This document shows positions 36,083 through 46,000 of a DNA stretch of 64,000 bases, piece by piece. Source of the DNA: Xanthocytophaga flava (lineage in GTDB: Bacteria; Bacteroidota; Bacteroidia; Cytophagales; 172606-1); NCBI RefSeq assembly GCF_030068545.1, contig NZ_JASJOR010000004.1, positions 372,001-436,000 on the forward strand. The letters are read 5' to 3'. Each line of letters begins with the position of its first letter. The stretch's first letter is position 1. Both the position numbers and the translations under genes were made by a program. The notes below the pieces were generated by a model, which was not told where the DNA came from, did not search any database, and worked only from the letters and a program-made list of their open reading frames with translations.

Positions 36083-38404
36083 TCAGGAAGTGGAATGCTG
36101 TTGATTGGGATCACTATGAATAAACACAACCAATGAAGAAGAAAATCTATTGTCTTTAAAATCAGGTGCAATGAATGCGATAAATCGTGTCAGGGTACCA
36201 TCTTTCTCCTGCACCTTTAATTTTATTTCTTTTAAGGATGCCTGCCCCATACTTTCATAAAAGGCTTGCCGCTCTTCATCACATACAAAGTACAAGTGAT
36301 CTTGAATAAACATTGAATTTCCTGTCAATGCCGGTATTCCTAAAGCGTCCATGGCTCGGGCATTAATAGATATAATCATACCATCTTTGCCAACTGTGAG
36401 CTGAGGGATAGTGTGTTCTTTTCCTTTCAGAGTATATAGAATATCTTCATAATCGTAGTTATTCTCCAGGTCCACAACCAGTCCGGCAAAATGATCTGCA
36501 AAGGCTCCTACCATAGCAGAATTCAATGCAAGAACGGCTTTCTCTCTTCGTTCCTTAATTAATATATCGCCAATCTCTTCCTGTAATTCATGCTGACGGG
36601 TAAAATCAATCATAATCAGCAATATCTTACTTACTTCACCTGAGAGATTCTTAATTGGACTAAAGGAGCATACAAAATATTTCTCTCTGCTATCTTTTGT
36701 CAAGAACTTCAATACAACACTATTCTGCATTGGGTTCTTAGTGGCATCACACAAATGTTCTATATCGACATCTGTCTTGGTTGGATCAGCCAGAAAATCT
36801 CTAAAGTTACGGCTCGTGATTTCACTACGTTTATAGCCAAACTCTTTCTGGAACACATTATTAGAATAAATAACTCGCCCTTCATATGTTAACTCCAGAC
36901 AGTATATGGATTGGTTCATAGCATTCAGCTTGTGAATGTATTCCATCTCCTTTTCCCGTTGCTCTGTGGTAAACTGTGCCAGCTGAACAATCTTCAGTAG
37001 TTTTCCATCAATATCAAATATTGGACTATACGTACCTGATAGCCAAAGTTCTTTCCCTCGTTTATTGATACGTTTGAATTCACCAGAATTAAACGAACCA
37101 TTTTTGATGCTATCCCACATCATTTCATACCGCTGACTTACGAGCTCATCCATAGCAACAAACTGTCGCTCCTTCTTTCCAACAATCTCTTCCCTGGAAT
37201 ACTCCATTAGGCTCAGATACATCTCATTGGCAGAAATTATGGTTCCCTCTCTATCCAGTTCGATACTTGCATTCGTTTTGTTGATAGCCTCGATCATAGA
37301 TTGAGTCAGGTTTGCCTGCCGTTCAATCTGACGAAGCTGTACATTGAGCTCTTCCTGCGTTGCAATAAGTTCTTGTGCGTTGTTACGCATCATTTCTTCT
37401 TTTGAAGCTAGTTCTTCAGCTATTTTCTGTGTCTGGGTTAACAGCTTCTGCGTATGTTCATTGATTTTGGCATTGTAGATCACCGAACCAAATATCTCAC
37501 AACTGGTTTCCAGAAAATGGATTTCATGTGGCTGCAGCTTCCGGAACGAGGCCACTTCGACTACTCCCAGCACTTCTTCCTTATACGCAATGGGCACCAA
37601 TAGAATTGAGCGAGGTGTTGCCTCACCTAAACCTGATGTAATAGAGACATAGTGAGAAGGAACTTCTTCTATATAAATGGATTCTTTCTCTAAAATACAT
37701 TGCCCGACAAGACCTTGTCCCCATTGTAGTCGTTTCTCAATAAATTTCTGTTTATTATAGGCTATACATCCTGTTAGTTCAATATATTTTTTCTCATCTT
37801 CTTCCTGGATCAGAAATACCCCGCCTTGGTTCAAACGACAGTACTCAATCAACTGACGCAAAAAATGCAGGCTTACCTGGTTCAGATTCAGATGCTGATG
37901 CTTGCGAAGTTCATCACCTAATAAGGTACTTCCTGCAATTTCCCAGTTTCGTCTACCTTCTTCATCTGCTTTCTCTTTTAGTTTGGCACGCATGGATAAC
38001 AAAGCCTTTCCTATTCCTTTATCCCTATCCAGATTTAGTATATCAGCCTCCATGTTTCCATGTGATATTTCTTCTACAAACTTCACCACCTCATTTCTAT
38101 CTTTATGAATAGCAGTAAGATAACCTGAAATGTTTTCCTGCCCACGAAGGTTCTGAAATTCAATATCCGCTTCCTGATTAACTATTCTTGCTGTTAGTAT
38201 ATCTAGCTGCTTTAAAGGCTCAATCCACTGTTTCCATATAGCATACCCGATATAAAAAATCAGGAACAGAGATATAATTATAAATCCTGCTTTATATAAA
38301 GCTGTAGATTTTCCAGAAAAAAAAGTCGTATATGTGACTATAAGACCAGCCTGAAAGCCCAGCAAGAGCAAGATCTTTGTTCCAGCGTTGAAATGCTTTA
38401 ACAT
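36083..38404 (-). CDS. Membrane GAF/PAS sensor protein without kinase domain
   Basis: A 773-residue protein: two transmembrane helices at the N-terminus (about 10-28 and 36-55) with a minimal periplasmic loop, a HAMP-like linker, a GAF domain (about 165-305, with GGVFLIQEEDEKKY and SILLVPIAYKEEVLGVVEVAS), a coiled coil (315-375), then three PAS domains (about 375-495, 500-620, 640-765). There is no HisKA, ATPase, GGDEF or MCP module, so its output must be by protein contact. Its place between CheC-like and cheR genes suggests it feeds the chemosensory pathway. Confidence 0.75.
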   Translation of the reverse strand: MLKHFNAGTKILLLLGFQAGLIVTYTTFFSGKSTALYKAGFIIISLFLIFYIGYAIWKQWIEPLKQLDILTARIVNQEADIEFQNLRGQENISGYLTAIHKDRNEVVKFVEEISHGNMEADILNLDRDKGIGKALLSMRAKLKEKADEEGRRNWEIAGSTLLGDELRKHQHLNLNQVSLHFLRQLIEYCRLNQGGVFLIQEEDEKKYIELTGCIAYNKQKFIEKRLQWGQGLVGQCILEKESIYIEEVPSHYVSITSGLGEATPRSILLVPIAYKEEVLGVVEVASFRKLQPHEIHFLETSCEIFGSVIYNAKINEHTQKLLTQTQKIAEELASKEEMMRNNAQELIATQEELNVQLRQIERQANLTQSMIEAINKTNASIELDREGTIISANEMYLSLMEYSREEIVGKKERQFVAMDELVSQRYEMMWDSIKNGSFNSGEFKRINKRGKELWLSGTYSPIFDIDGKLLKIVQLAQFTTEQREKEMEYIHKLNAMNQSIYCLELTYEGRVIYSNNVFQKEFGYKRSEITSRNFRDFLADPTKTDVDIEHLCDATKNPMQNSVVLKFLTKDSREKYFVCSFSPIKNLSGEVSKILLIMIDFTRQHELQEEIGDILIKERREKAVLALNSAMVGAFADHFAGLVVDLENNYDYEDILYTLKGKEHTIPQLTVGKDGMIISINARAMDALGIPALTGNSMFIQDHLYFVCDEERQAFYESMGQASLKEIKLKVQEKDGTLTRFIAFIAPDFKDNRFSSSLVVFIHSDPNQQHSTS

Positions 38405-38492
38405 AAAAGGTAATCAGTTGTAATATCTCATTTGATCTTAAACAAAAGTAAGCAAGTATAGTTACGCATATTGTGTAATTATCCCCTACATC

Positions 38493-39074
38493 TTACTTAG
38501 TAGATTTTTTTATAGCATAAATCATATCTGGTTCAAAAAGCCAGATAAAGGAAGGGCTTGTTTGATCTTTATGTGAGTATAATTTACTTTGAATGATCCA
38601 TGAACTCGAATCTGCCTCGGCTTTAAAAAATGATTGTATCTCTGTATGAGTAAGCTTTTGCAGATGAGGAACATCTCCATAACAAAATATATTTAGTCGG
38701 TTAGCTACCCAGGTCAATGCAGCTGCAGATAATACATTGTCCAGCTCCAGTAATGCAGATTTCTGGAATATAGTCAGTTCATCTGCATTGAAAGGATCAT
38801 TAACACGCATCTTTGCTATAGCAACCTGTGCTTCCTCATTATCCAGCAACAAATAACTTTTACCCTGAATTTCACCCTTTACTTCTGTAGTAAGCAAAAA
38901 CGCTTCTGTATAATGCGCAAACAGATCTACAGGTTGAGTACACGTTAAATTGACCTCTTTTACTTCCAGGGTGTCGTTGACCATTTTCGAAAAGGCATCA
39001 GCAGCCTGTAACAATGCACCATTCATAAGGTCACGGACAGCAGCTACATCATAATCATTAAATACATTCGTCAT
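38493..39074 (-). CDS. CheC/CheX-like chemotaxis phosphatase
   Basis: A 193-residue protein. The C-terminal half has ALLELDNVLSAAALTWVANRL, matching the ExxN active helix of CheC-type CheY phosphatases. The first, N-terminal copy (RDLMNGALLQAADAFSKMV) keeps the Asn but has Asp where Glu is expected, so perhaps one site is active. It should dephosphorylate CheY-P. The ATG overlaps the cheA stop by 4 nt (ATGA), supporting the start and co-expression. No cheD lies in the cluster. Confidence 0.7.
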   Translation of the reverse strand: MTNVFNDYDVAAVRDLMNGALLQAADAFSKMVNDTLEVKEVNLTCTQPVDLFAHYTEAFLLTTEVKGEIQGKSYLLLDNEEAQVAIAKMRVNDPFNADELTIFQKSALLELDNVLSAAALTWVANRLNIFCYGDVPHLQKLTHTEIQSFFKAEADSSSWIIQSKLYSHKDQTSPSFIWLFEPDMIYAIKKSTK

Positions 39075-40864
39075 ACCGCTACCTGTTGAGTTTTAACAGA
39101 AGTTATTTTAGAATTTCGGAAAAGAGATTGAATAATAGAAGGTACATCTACTACCAGACAGACATTACCATTTCCCAGAATAGTGGCCCCGCTGATAAAT
39201 TTCACATTCTCAAGGGGTTTTTTGAGGGGCTTTTCCACAATCTCTTTTTGTTGCAACAGCTTGTCAACAACAAACCCAATTTCTTTATTGTTAAATGTGA
39301 TGATAATCACCTGAATTTTTTCGTCATCATTTGTCTTATGATAGGATTCAAGCATTACCCCTCCTTTTGTCAGCTCTTCTCTATCTTTTAGCTGAAATAA
39401 ATCATTCAGATAAACCAGTGATATGGTCTTGCCCAGATAGGTTGTAAACAAGTTATTTCCTATAGACCGAATTGCTTTCTTCTGAATAGCAACTACAGCT
39501 TTTGTATAAGATAAAGGCACAGCAAAGTCTCCTGTCCGAAGTTCAAACAAAAGAGCACCTTTTACAGCCATAGAAGATGGCATCCGCAATGTAAAAGTAG
39601 TACCTATACCTACAACTGAATCAATCCCAATAACACCACCAATAGAATCTATTGCCTTTCGAACCACATCCATACCTACTCCTCTACCTGACACAGCGGT
39701 AACCGTTTCTGCACTGGAGAACCCTGGTTCAAATATTAACTGTATCTTCTCTTCTTCACTCATGAGCAAGGCCATTTCACGTGTGATAATGCCTTTCTCT
39801 ATTGCCTTTTTTGCTATTGTTTCTGCATGTATCCCTTTTCCATCATCTGTAATAGTGATGATAATTTCCTCCCTTTCACTACTTGCCGCCAATTTTAGTT
39901 TACCAGCCTCCGACTTTCCACTTGCCAATCGTCCCTGTGTCGATTCAATACCATGGCTAACCGCATTACGCACCAAATGCACCAGTGAGTCACTTATAAT
40001 TTGTAGAATAGTCCGGTCTATTTCTATCTCTGTCCCTTCCAGACTCAGATCTACTTTCTTATTTTCAAGAGCAGCAACATCCCTGACAATACGATGAAAT
40101 TTATTAAACAATACATTCACCTGTACTAACCGAACATCCATGATAGAATATTGCAATTCAGAGGTTATACGTTGCAGACGAGCGTAATCATTTTGTCTGG
40201 ATCGTCCAGTATTCCCATTCATTGCAATTACACGATCCTTTTCAATAATTAATTCTCCAATCAGATCCAGAAGATTATCCAGTTTTCGTATGGGGACATG
40301 AATATTGTCCGAAAATGCAATAGCAGTTTCCTCGTGTTCTGTCTTCTCAACTTCTTTCACTTCATCCTCTACAGGTAACTGTGTTATAACAGAACCAACT
40401 TCTGCCTGCACAATGCCAGCCTTATCAGGTTGAATAGCTATATTAACTGGCTCTTCACTAATTTTCTCTTCTGGCTTTTCTTTACTATTTCGTATCAGAA
40501 CTTCCAGTTTCGTTTTGATGCCTTTAAATTTAACAACCTTCTCAGGCGTTTTAACCTGCTCAATCAAAGCACACAAAACGTCATTAGCTTTAAAAAGGTC
40601 ATTAAAAATATCGGCATTAATTACCATGTTTCCGCTTTTAATTACATTAAAAACGTCTTCCATGGTATGAGCCATAGTGGCAAGATCAGAAAATCCCATT
40701 CCTGCGGCATTAGCTTTCAGTGTATGGGTAATCCGAAAAATCGCATCTATTGCCTTCTTATTCGAGTTATCTTTTTCCAGATCCGTAAACAGCTTGTTTA
40801 GCTGCTCAGTATTTTCCAGAGCTTCCGCCAAAAAAATCTCTTTTAATTCGTCGTCTCCTTTCAT
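39071..40864 (-). CDS. cheA: Chemotaxis histidine kinase CheA
   Basis: A 597-residue CheA. The HPt domain (1-105) has the phospho-acceptor His47 in FRITHTLKANAAGMGF. After a charged linker (about 130-190) come the dimerisation domain (about 190-250), the ATPase domain with HLVRNAVSHGIE, DDGKGI and GRGVGMDVV, and the CheW-like regulatory domain (about 440-590). No obvious CheY-binding P2 domain is visible, which accounts for the modest length. The cluster supplies matching CheW, CheY, CheB, CheR and MCP genes on the same strand. Confidence 0.92.
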   Translation of the reverse strand: MKGDDELKEIFLAEALENTEQLNKLFTDLEKDNSNKKAIDAIFRITHTLKANAAGMGFSDLATMAHTMEDVFNVIKSGNMVINADIFNDLFKANDVLCALIEQVKTPEKVVKFKGIKTKLEVLIRNSKEKPEEKISEEPVNIAIQPDKAGIVQAEVGSVITQLPVEDEVKEVEKTEHEETAIAFSDNIHVPIRKLDNLLDLIGELIIEKDRVIAMNGNTGRSRQNDYARLQRITSELQYSIMDVRLVQVNVLFNKFHRIVRDVAALENKKVDLSLEGTEIEIDRTILQIISDSLVHLVRNAVSHGIESTQGRLASGKSEAGKLKLAASSEREEIIITITDDGKGIHAETIAKKAIEKGIITREMALLMSEEEKIQLIFEPGFSSAETVTAVSGRGVGMDVVRKAIDSIGGVIGIDSVVGIGTTFTLRMPSSMAVKGALLFELRTGDFAVPLSYTKAVVAIQKKAIRSIGNNLFTTYLGKTISLVYLNDLFQLKDREELTKGGVMLESYHKTNDDEKIQVIIITFNNKEIGFVVDKLLQQKEIVEKPLKKPLENVKFISGATILGNGNVCLVVDVPSIIQSLFRNSKITSVKTQQVAV

Positions 40865-40939
40865 ACTTACATTCTATTATTGGAATCTATCAACAATTTA
40901 ATTTGATAAGAGTTGTGTAGTTGGTTTTAAGAATAAGTA

Positions 40940-41989
40940 TCAGGAGAGACAACTTACAATGTATCCTGCCATATCGTATATAGGTAGTACCTTTGTAATC
41001 ACACCTTTTTCGATAGCAGATTTAGGCATACCAAAAATGACACTTGTTTTTTCATCCTGAGCAATAGTATGGGCATTCTCATAAAATAGTCGCTCCATCC
41101 CTCTGGTTCCATCTCTTCCCATACCTGATAATATAACTGCCAGTGCTTTTTCTTTGTATACGTCTGCTATAGATTGAAACAGACAATCTACAGAAGGATC
41201 ATTGAATTCCGGAAATTTTTTGTCTGTAAACTGTACAAACACAGTATTCCGTAAAATATCTCTTTTTAGGTAAGTATTGGTATTTCCTGGCATTAGGTAC
41301 ACTACTCCTGGTTGTATATATTCTCTTTCTTCTGCAACTTTTACTTTTAATGGCAACATGTCATTAAGCCGGTTACTAAAAGAATGCACAAAGTCTTTGG
41401 GCATATGTTGAGCAATAACCACAGGGATTGGAAAATTTCCAGGTAATTTCTTCAGGATGTCTTCAATAGCACCTGTTCCTCCGGTAGAAGATCCGATAGC
41501 CAGGACTTCATATTCCAGCCGAGAATAAAATGTATGTGCATGTCCATTTTCTCTGTTGCTTTTCTTTCCAAGACCTTGCTTATTTACAGTTACAGCACTT
41601 TTTAGCCGAGCAGTAAGCTCATGTTCCAGATCTCTTATTTTGGCATTACGTGTACTGTCAGGCTTATGAATAAAATCAAAAGCACCTGCATTTATTGCGT
41701 CAAATACAGTAAGGTCATTGGAATACCCGGCTCCACTTAAAACCACAATAGGAGTAGGACAATCTCGCATAATTTGAGAAACAGCATACAAACCATCGTA
41801 TTCAGGCATAATAAGATCCATTAAGATCACATCAGGCTTTAGCTGACGTGTTTTTTCATATGCCTCAAGTCCGTTTCCTGCTGTAGCGATTACGTTCAGG
41901 TCTTTGTCAGAGCCAACAATATCAGATAAAACCAATCGCATGAAGCTGGAGTCATCTGCTATCAATACCTGTATAGGAGATGTCTGCAT
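40940..41989 (-). CDS. cheB: Chemotaxis response regulator methylesterase CheB
   Basis: About 349 residues from MQTSPIQVLIADDSS, 10 nt after the cheY stop; a longer frame to 42055 would overlap cheY and adds a non-conserved leader. It has a receiver domain (Asp in VILMDLIMPEYDG) and a C-terminal methylesterase with AIGSSTGGTGAIEDIL (catalytic Ser), IAQHMPKDF (His) and LSGMGRDGTRGM (Asp). It removes methyl groups from receptors when phosphorylated by CheA. Confidence 0.92.
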   Translation of the reverse strand: MQTSPIQVLIADDSSFMRLVLSDIVGSDKDLNVIATAGNGLEAYEKTRQLKPDVILMDLIMPEYDGLYAVSQIMRDCPTPIVVLSGAGYSNDLTVFDAINAGAFDFIHKPDSTRNAKIRDLEHELTARLKSAVTVNKQGLGKKSNRENGHAHTFYSRLEYEVLAIGSSTGGTGAIEDILKKLPGNFPIPVVIAQHMPKDFVHSFSNRLNDMLPLKVKVAEEREYIQPGVVYLMPGNTNTYLKRDILRNTVFVQFTDKKFPEFNDPSVDCLFQSIADVYKEKALAVILSGMGRDGTRGMERLFYENAHTIAQDEKTSVIFGMPKSAIEKGVITKVLPIYDMAGYIVSCLS

Positions 41990-41999
41990 CTGATAAAGA

Positions 42000-42359
42000 T
42001 CAGGCGATTTTACGAATAGCTTCGACCAGTTGCTCGGCAGTAAAAGGCTTGACAATATAATCAGACGCTCCCAGGCTCAAACCTTCTGCAACTACAGACT
42101 GCTGACCTACAGCACTGATCATCACTACCTTGGACTGCATTTCCTCTTCCTTGAATACTTTCAGAATATCAATTCCCAGCATATCTGGTAGAATATTATC
42201 TAGTGTTACAATATCCGGCTGAAGTTCAATAGCCATGTCAATAGCGGCTTCTCCGGTTGCAGCCATCCCTACAATCTCAAATCCTGCCTCTGATAAAGCA
42301 TCTTTGATAAGTGTCCTCATGTATAAAGAGTCATCAACTACAAGTACTTTCTTTTTCAT
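42000..42359 (-). CDS. cheY: Chemotaxis response regulator CheY
   Basis: A 119-residue single-domain receiver with VLVVDDSLYMR, the phospho-acceptor Asp in DIVTLDNILPDMLG, VVMISAVGQQ and the Lys in YIVKPFTAEQL. In this setting it is the CheA output. The target is not visible in the window: no flagellar motor genes are present, so gliding machinery or another output is inferred. It precedes cheB by 10 nt. Confidence 0.88.
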   Translation of the reverse strand: MKKKVLVVDDSLYMRTLIKDALSEAGFEIVGMAATGEAAIDMAIELQPDIVTLDNILPDMLGIDILKVFKEEEMQSKVVMISAVGQQSVVAEGLSLGASDYIVKPFTAEQLVEAIRKIA

Positions 42360-42424
42360 ATATAATTTATTACGGATGGTTTCAAAGTTAAATTAGCCTA
42401 GACTTCGTTGGTAAAGAATTGTTT

Positions 42425-42949
42425 CTATAATTTATCAGTAGTACGTGTCAGTAGATTCTGTTCCTCTTTTGAGATAACTTTGAAAATATCTATCAGAACA
42501 ATCATCCGGTTACCAGACTTAATAATCCCTTTGATATAGTTGCTTTCCAAGGTGGCAGACTGCACAATAGCAGGAGATTCGTCAATATCATCTTTGGTTA
42601 CTCTGAGTGTCTGTGGTACATCTTTTACCAGAATGCCCATTTTGTATTCGTCACTAGCAACCACTAAAGTATACTTATGTGTACCGTTGGTAATGTCTTT
42701 TTCTGTAGAAATCCCAAATTTGTCTGCCAGATCCATAATAGCCAGTACATTGCCCCGAATATTACCTACACCCTTAATATAACTCTGGGTCAGAGGAATG
42801 CGGGCAATGGATGGCGTAATAACTACTTCTTTAATCTGATCAATGGAAAGTGCATACTCTTCCTCTTCCAATCGAAATACAATGATCTGAAAAGTACTTT
42901 TGACTGCGTTGGTTCCTTCTTGTTTATGAACAGTTTGGATATCTTCCAT
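42425..42949 (-). CDS. cheW: Chemotaxis coupling protein CheW
   Basis: A 174-residue CheW with the SH3-like double barrel: YALSIDQIKEVV, IARIPLTQSYIKGVGNIRGNVLAIMDLADKFG, VASDEYKMGILVKDVPQTL and YIKGIIKSGNRMIVLIDI. It links the MCP to CheA. The extra 20 or so residues at the N-terminus are polar and not conserved. It lies 53 bp after the MCP gene on the same strand. Confidence 0.92.
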   Translation of the reverse strand: MEDIQTVHKQEGTNAVKSTFQIIVFRLEEEEYALSIDQIKEVVITPSIARIPLTQSYIKGVGNIRGNVLAIMDLADKFGISTEKDITNGTHKYTLVVASDEYKMGILVKDVPQTLRVTKDDIDESPAIVQSATLESNYIKGIIKSGNRMIVLIDIFKVISKEEQNLLTRTTDKL

Positions 42950-43002
42950 ACAATTAACTTTTACTAAAGTTGCCTAAATCCACTATGTATGATCTTACAA
43001 GC

Positions 43003-46000
43003 TTAATGTGCAAGTTTAAACTGACTCACACTCTTTTTCAGCTCTTCCGCGATCTTTGAAAGATTTTTACCTGTTTCAGATACATCATTCATTGCGTTAT
43101 TCAATGCTTTTGAAGAGCTAGCCATCTCCTGTGTACCAGCCGCAGTTTCTTCTGCTACCACAACAATCTTCTCTATATTCTTTACGACTACACCAATATT
43201 GGTCTGTTGCTCTTTTGTAGCCTCCTGTACCTGTTTTGATAAAGTTAAGGTGTCGTTACTTGACATATTGATACTTTCAAAGACAGTTTGTGCATCCTGA
43301 GTAGCACGGGTTCCACCAACCACACTGTCTTTCATTTTATCTATTGCTTTAGAAGCAGATGCAGTATCCTTCTGTACATCTTTCACAACCCGTTCAATAT
43401 CGATAGCTGATTTGCGGGAATCTTCGGCCAGCTTACGGATTTCGTCTGCCACTACAGCAAATCCACGTCCTGCATCACCTGCCCGTGCAGCCTCAATAGC
43501 CGCATTCAGAGCCAGCAGATTGGTTTGTGCAGCAATGTCTGTAATCACTCGTAAGGTACTTGAGATTTCTTCTGAACGGGAAGTCAGAATATCAATAGAA
43601 TTGGCAGTAACATTAGCAGAGTTCGATATTTCACCCATATTATCTACTACTGTACGTATGATCTTCATACCTTCCTGGCAACTTGTCTGACCTTTTTCGG
43701 CAGCCTTATTGATTGTATCAGCTTTCCCACCCATCTCATTGGATGCCCGTAAGATACCTTCTACCAGTTTAGATGATTCGTCAGTACGGATGGCCTGTTC
43801 CTGTGCTCCTCCTGCCATTTGAGTTATAGCAGAGGCTGTTTCCAGAATACTGCTCTTCATACCTTCCGATTTTTCCATCATCTGGTCTGAAGCAGCCGAA
43901 ATCGTAATTGCGTTCTCTTCAATAATCCTGAAGAGCTTATTCATATTTTTCAGTGCAATGTTGATGGCATTACCCATATCTTTCAGATCTCCTTCGGCAT
44001 TCATCTGGAATTGCTGAGTAAGATCACCCATTGACATTGCGGTTACAATACGGTTGATTTCCAGTACTGGTGCAGAAACATTTGTCAACAAAAGATTTAA
44101 CGCATCACCCAATTCTTTCCACATACCATGAACATCTGTCATTGTCAGCCTTTCTCTAAGCTGTCCTTCTATACCTGCTGACTTTACCAGACGATTGATT
44201 TCAGTGATTAACTCTTTCAACATCTGTCTCAATCCTCTTAAGGTAGTAATTACCTGAGCAATATCTCCAGTCAGTTTTAGACCCTGCAACTCCATTTCTG
44301 CATCCAGATTACCTTTTTTGATTTCTTCTATAAATTTGGTAGCAGCCTGGAAGCCTACAGTGAAATTGGTTACATCTGTAGCATATTTTACAATCTTAAA
44401 TGGCTTTCCATTTAAATCAAAGATTGGGTTATAGCTAGCCTGTATAAACACATCTTTCTTGTCCTTACTAATACGTTTGTACGTTGCGGCATCAAACTCT
44501 CCACGATTCAACTTCTCCCAGAAAGCCTTATATTCATAACTGGCAGCATATTCGGAATCTATAAATATACGATGATGTCTTCCCTTAATTTCCTCCAATG
44601 TGTATCCTACTGTTTTCAGGAAGTTTTCATTTGCAGTAATAATGGTGCCATCCATATTAAACTCAATCACGGCATTGGCCTTACTAACAGCTTCTAACTG
44701 ACCTTTATAATCTGCATTTCTTATCTTTTGCGTAGTCACATCTGTAGCCAGTTGCAGCAATTTCACTACTTTACCAGTAGGATCTAATACAGGTGTATAG
44801 GTAGTGGCAATCCAGACTTCTCTACCCTGACGTGAGATACATTTAAAGTCTCCAGACTGAGCTATACCATTGGAAAGATTAGTCCAGAACTCAGTATACT
44901 CCGCACTTTGTCCATAGGACGCATCTACCAATGTACGATGATGCTTCCCCCTAAGTTCACTCAGTGAGTCGTATCCCATCGTCTCTAAAAACAGAGAGTT
45001 TGCATTCAGTACAGTACCATCCTTCAGATACTCTGCAGATGCGTATGAAGAATCAATCGCATTCATCATGGCATCTATCTCACTGCGTTGTTCTTTTTGT
45101 GTTGTAATATCAAAACGAACTCCAATATATTTGACTGGTTTTCCGTTACTACCTAACACTGGTGTAATAGTCACATCTACCCAATACGCAGACCCATCTT
45201 TAGCTTTGTTTTTAATTTCACCCTTCCATACTTTGCCTCTTGAAATCGTACGCCATAAATCTTCATACAAAGAAGCAGGCATATCAGGATGACGAACAAT
45301 ACTCTGTTTCTGACCAATAAGTTCCTCTCTAGTGTATTTGGCCACACGACAGAATTCATCATTAACAAAAATGATATTTCCCTGCAAGTCTACTTCTGAA
45401 ACAATAGCAGCATTGTTCAAAGCACTATTTTGTCCTACTAGTTCCTGCTCTTTTCGCAACATCTCTTCCTGAGTAGCAGCCATCTCTTCCATATTCTGGC
45501 GTAATTCCTCTTCTTGAGCCTTCAGTGCATCTGTCTGCTCCTGTGCTTCTCTTGCCAGATTTTCTGCATCCTGTTTAGCTTTGTACAAGGCAGTTATATC
45601 ACTTGCATAGATAGCAATGGATGTTACTTCTTTATTTTCATCAAATAGAGGAGCATGTTTTACACTGTAATAATTATCCTGACCGGAATTTGTCAAATGA
45701 TCAATAGATTCAACAACCTCACCTGCAAATACACGATCATATATTTTCTTTTTTTCAATCTGCTCCTCAGGGCTAAACATCTGCAAGATGTTAAATCCTT
45801 TTTCAACAGTAAACCCTGGTAAGGTCTCTACCAAAACACTATTAAAGTGAACAAGTGTATAATGTCTGTCTAATGTAAGAATAGAGTCACTAGATACGTT
45901 GATCAATTCGCGTACTTCTGTTTCTTTCTTTTGCACATCACTTAACAGACGTTGCATTTCTTCCTGTGTGGCAGAAATTTCCTCCATATTTTGACGCAAC

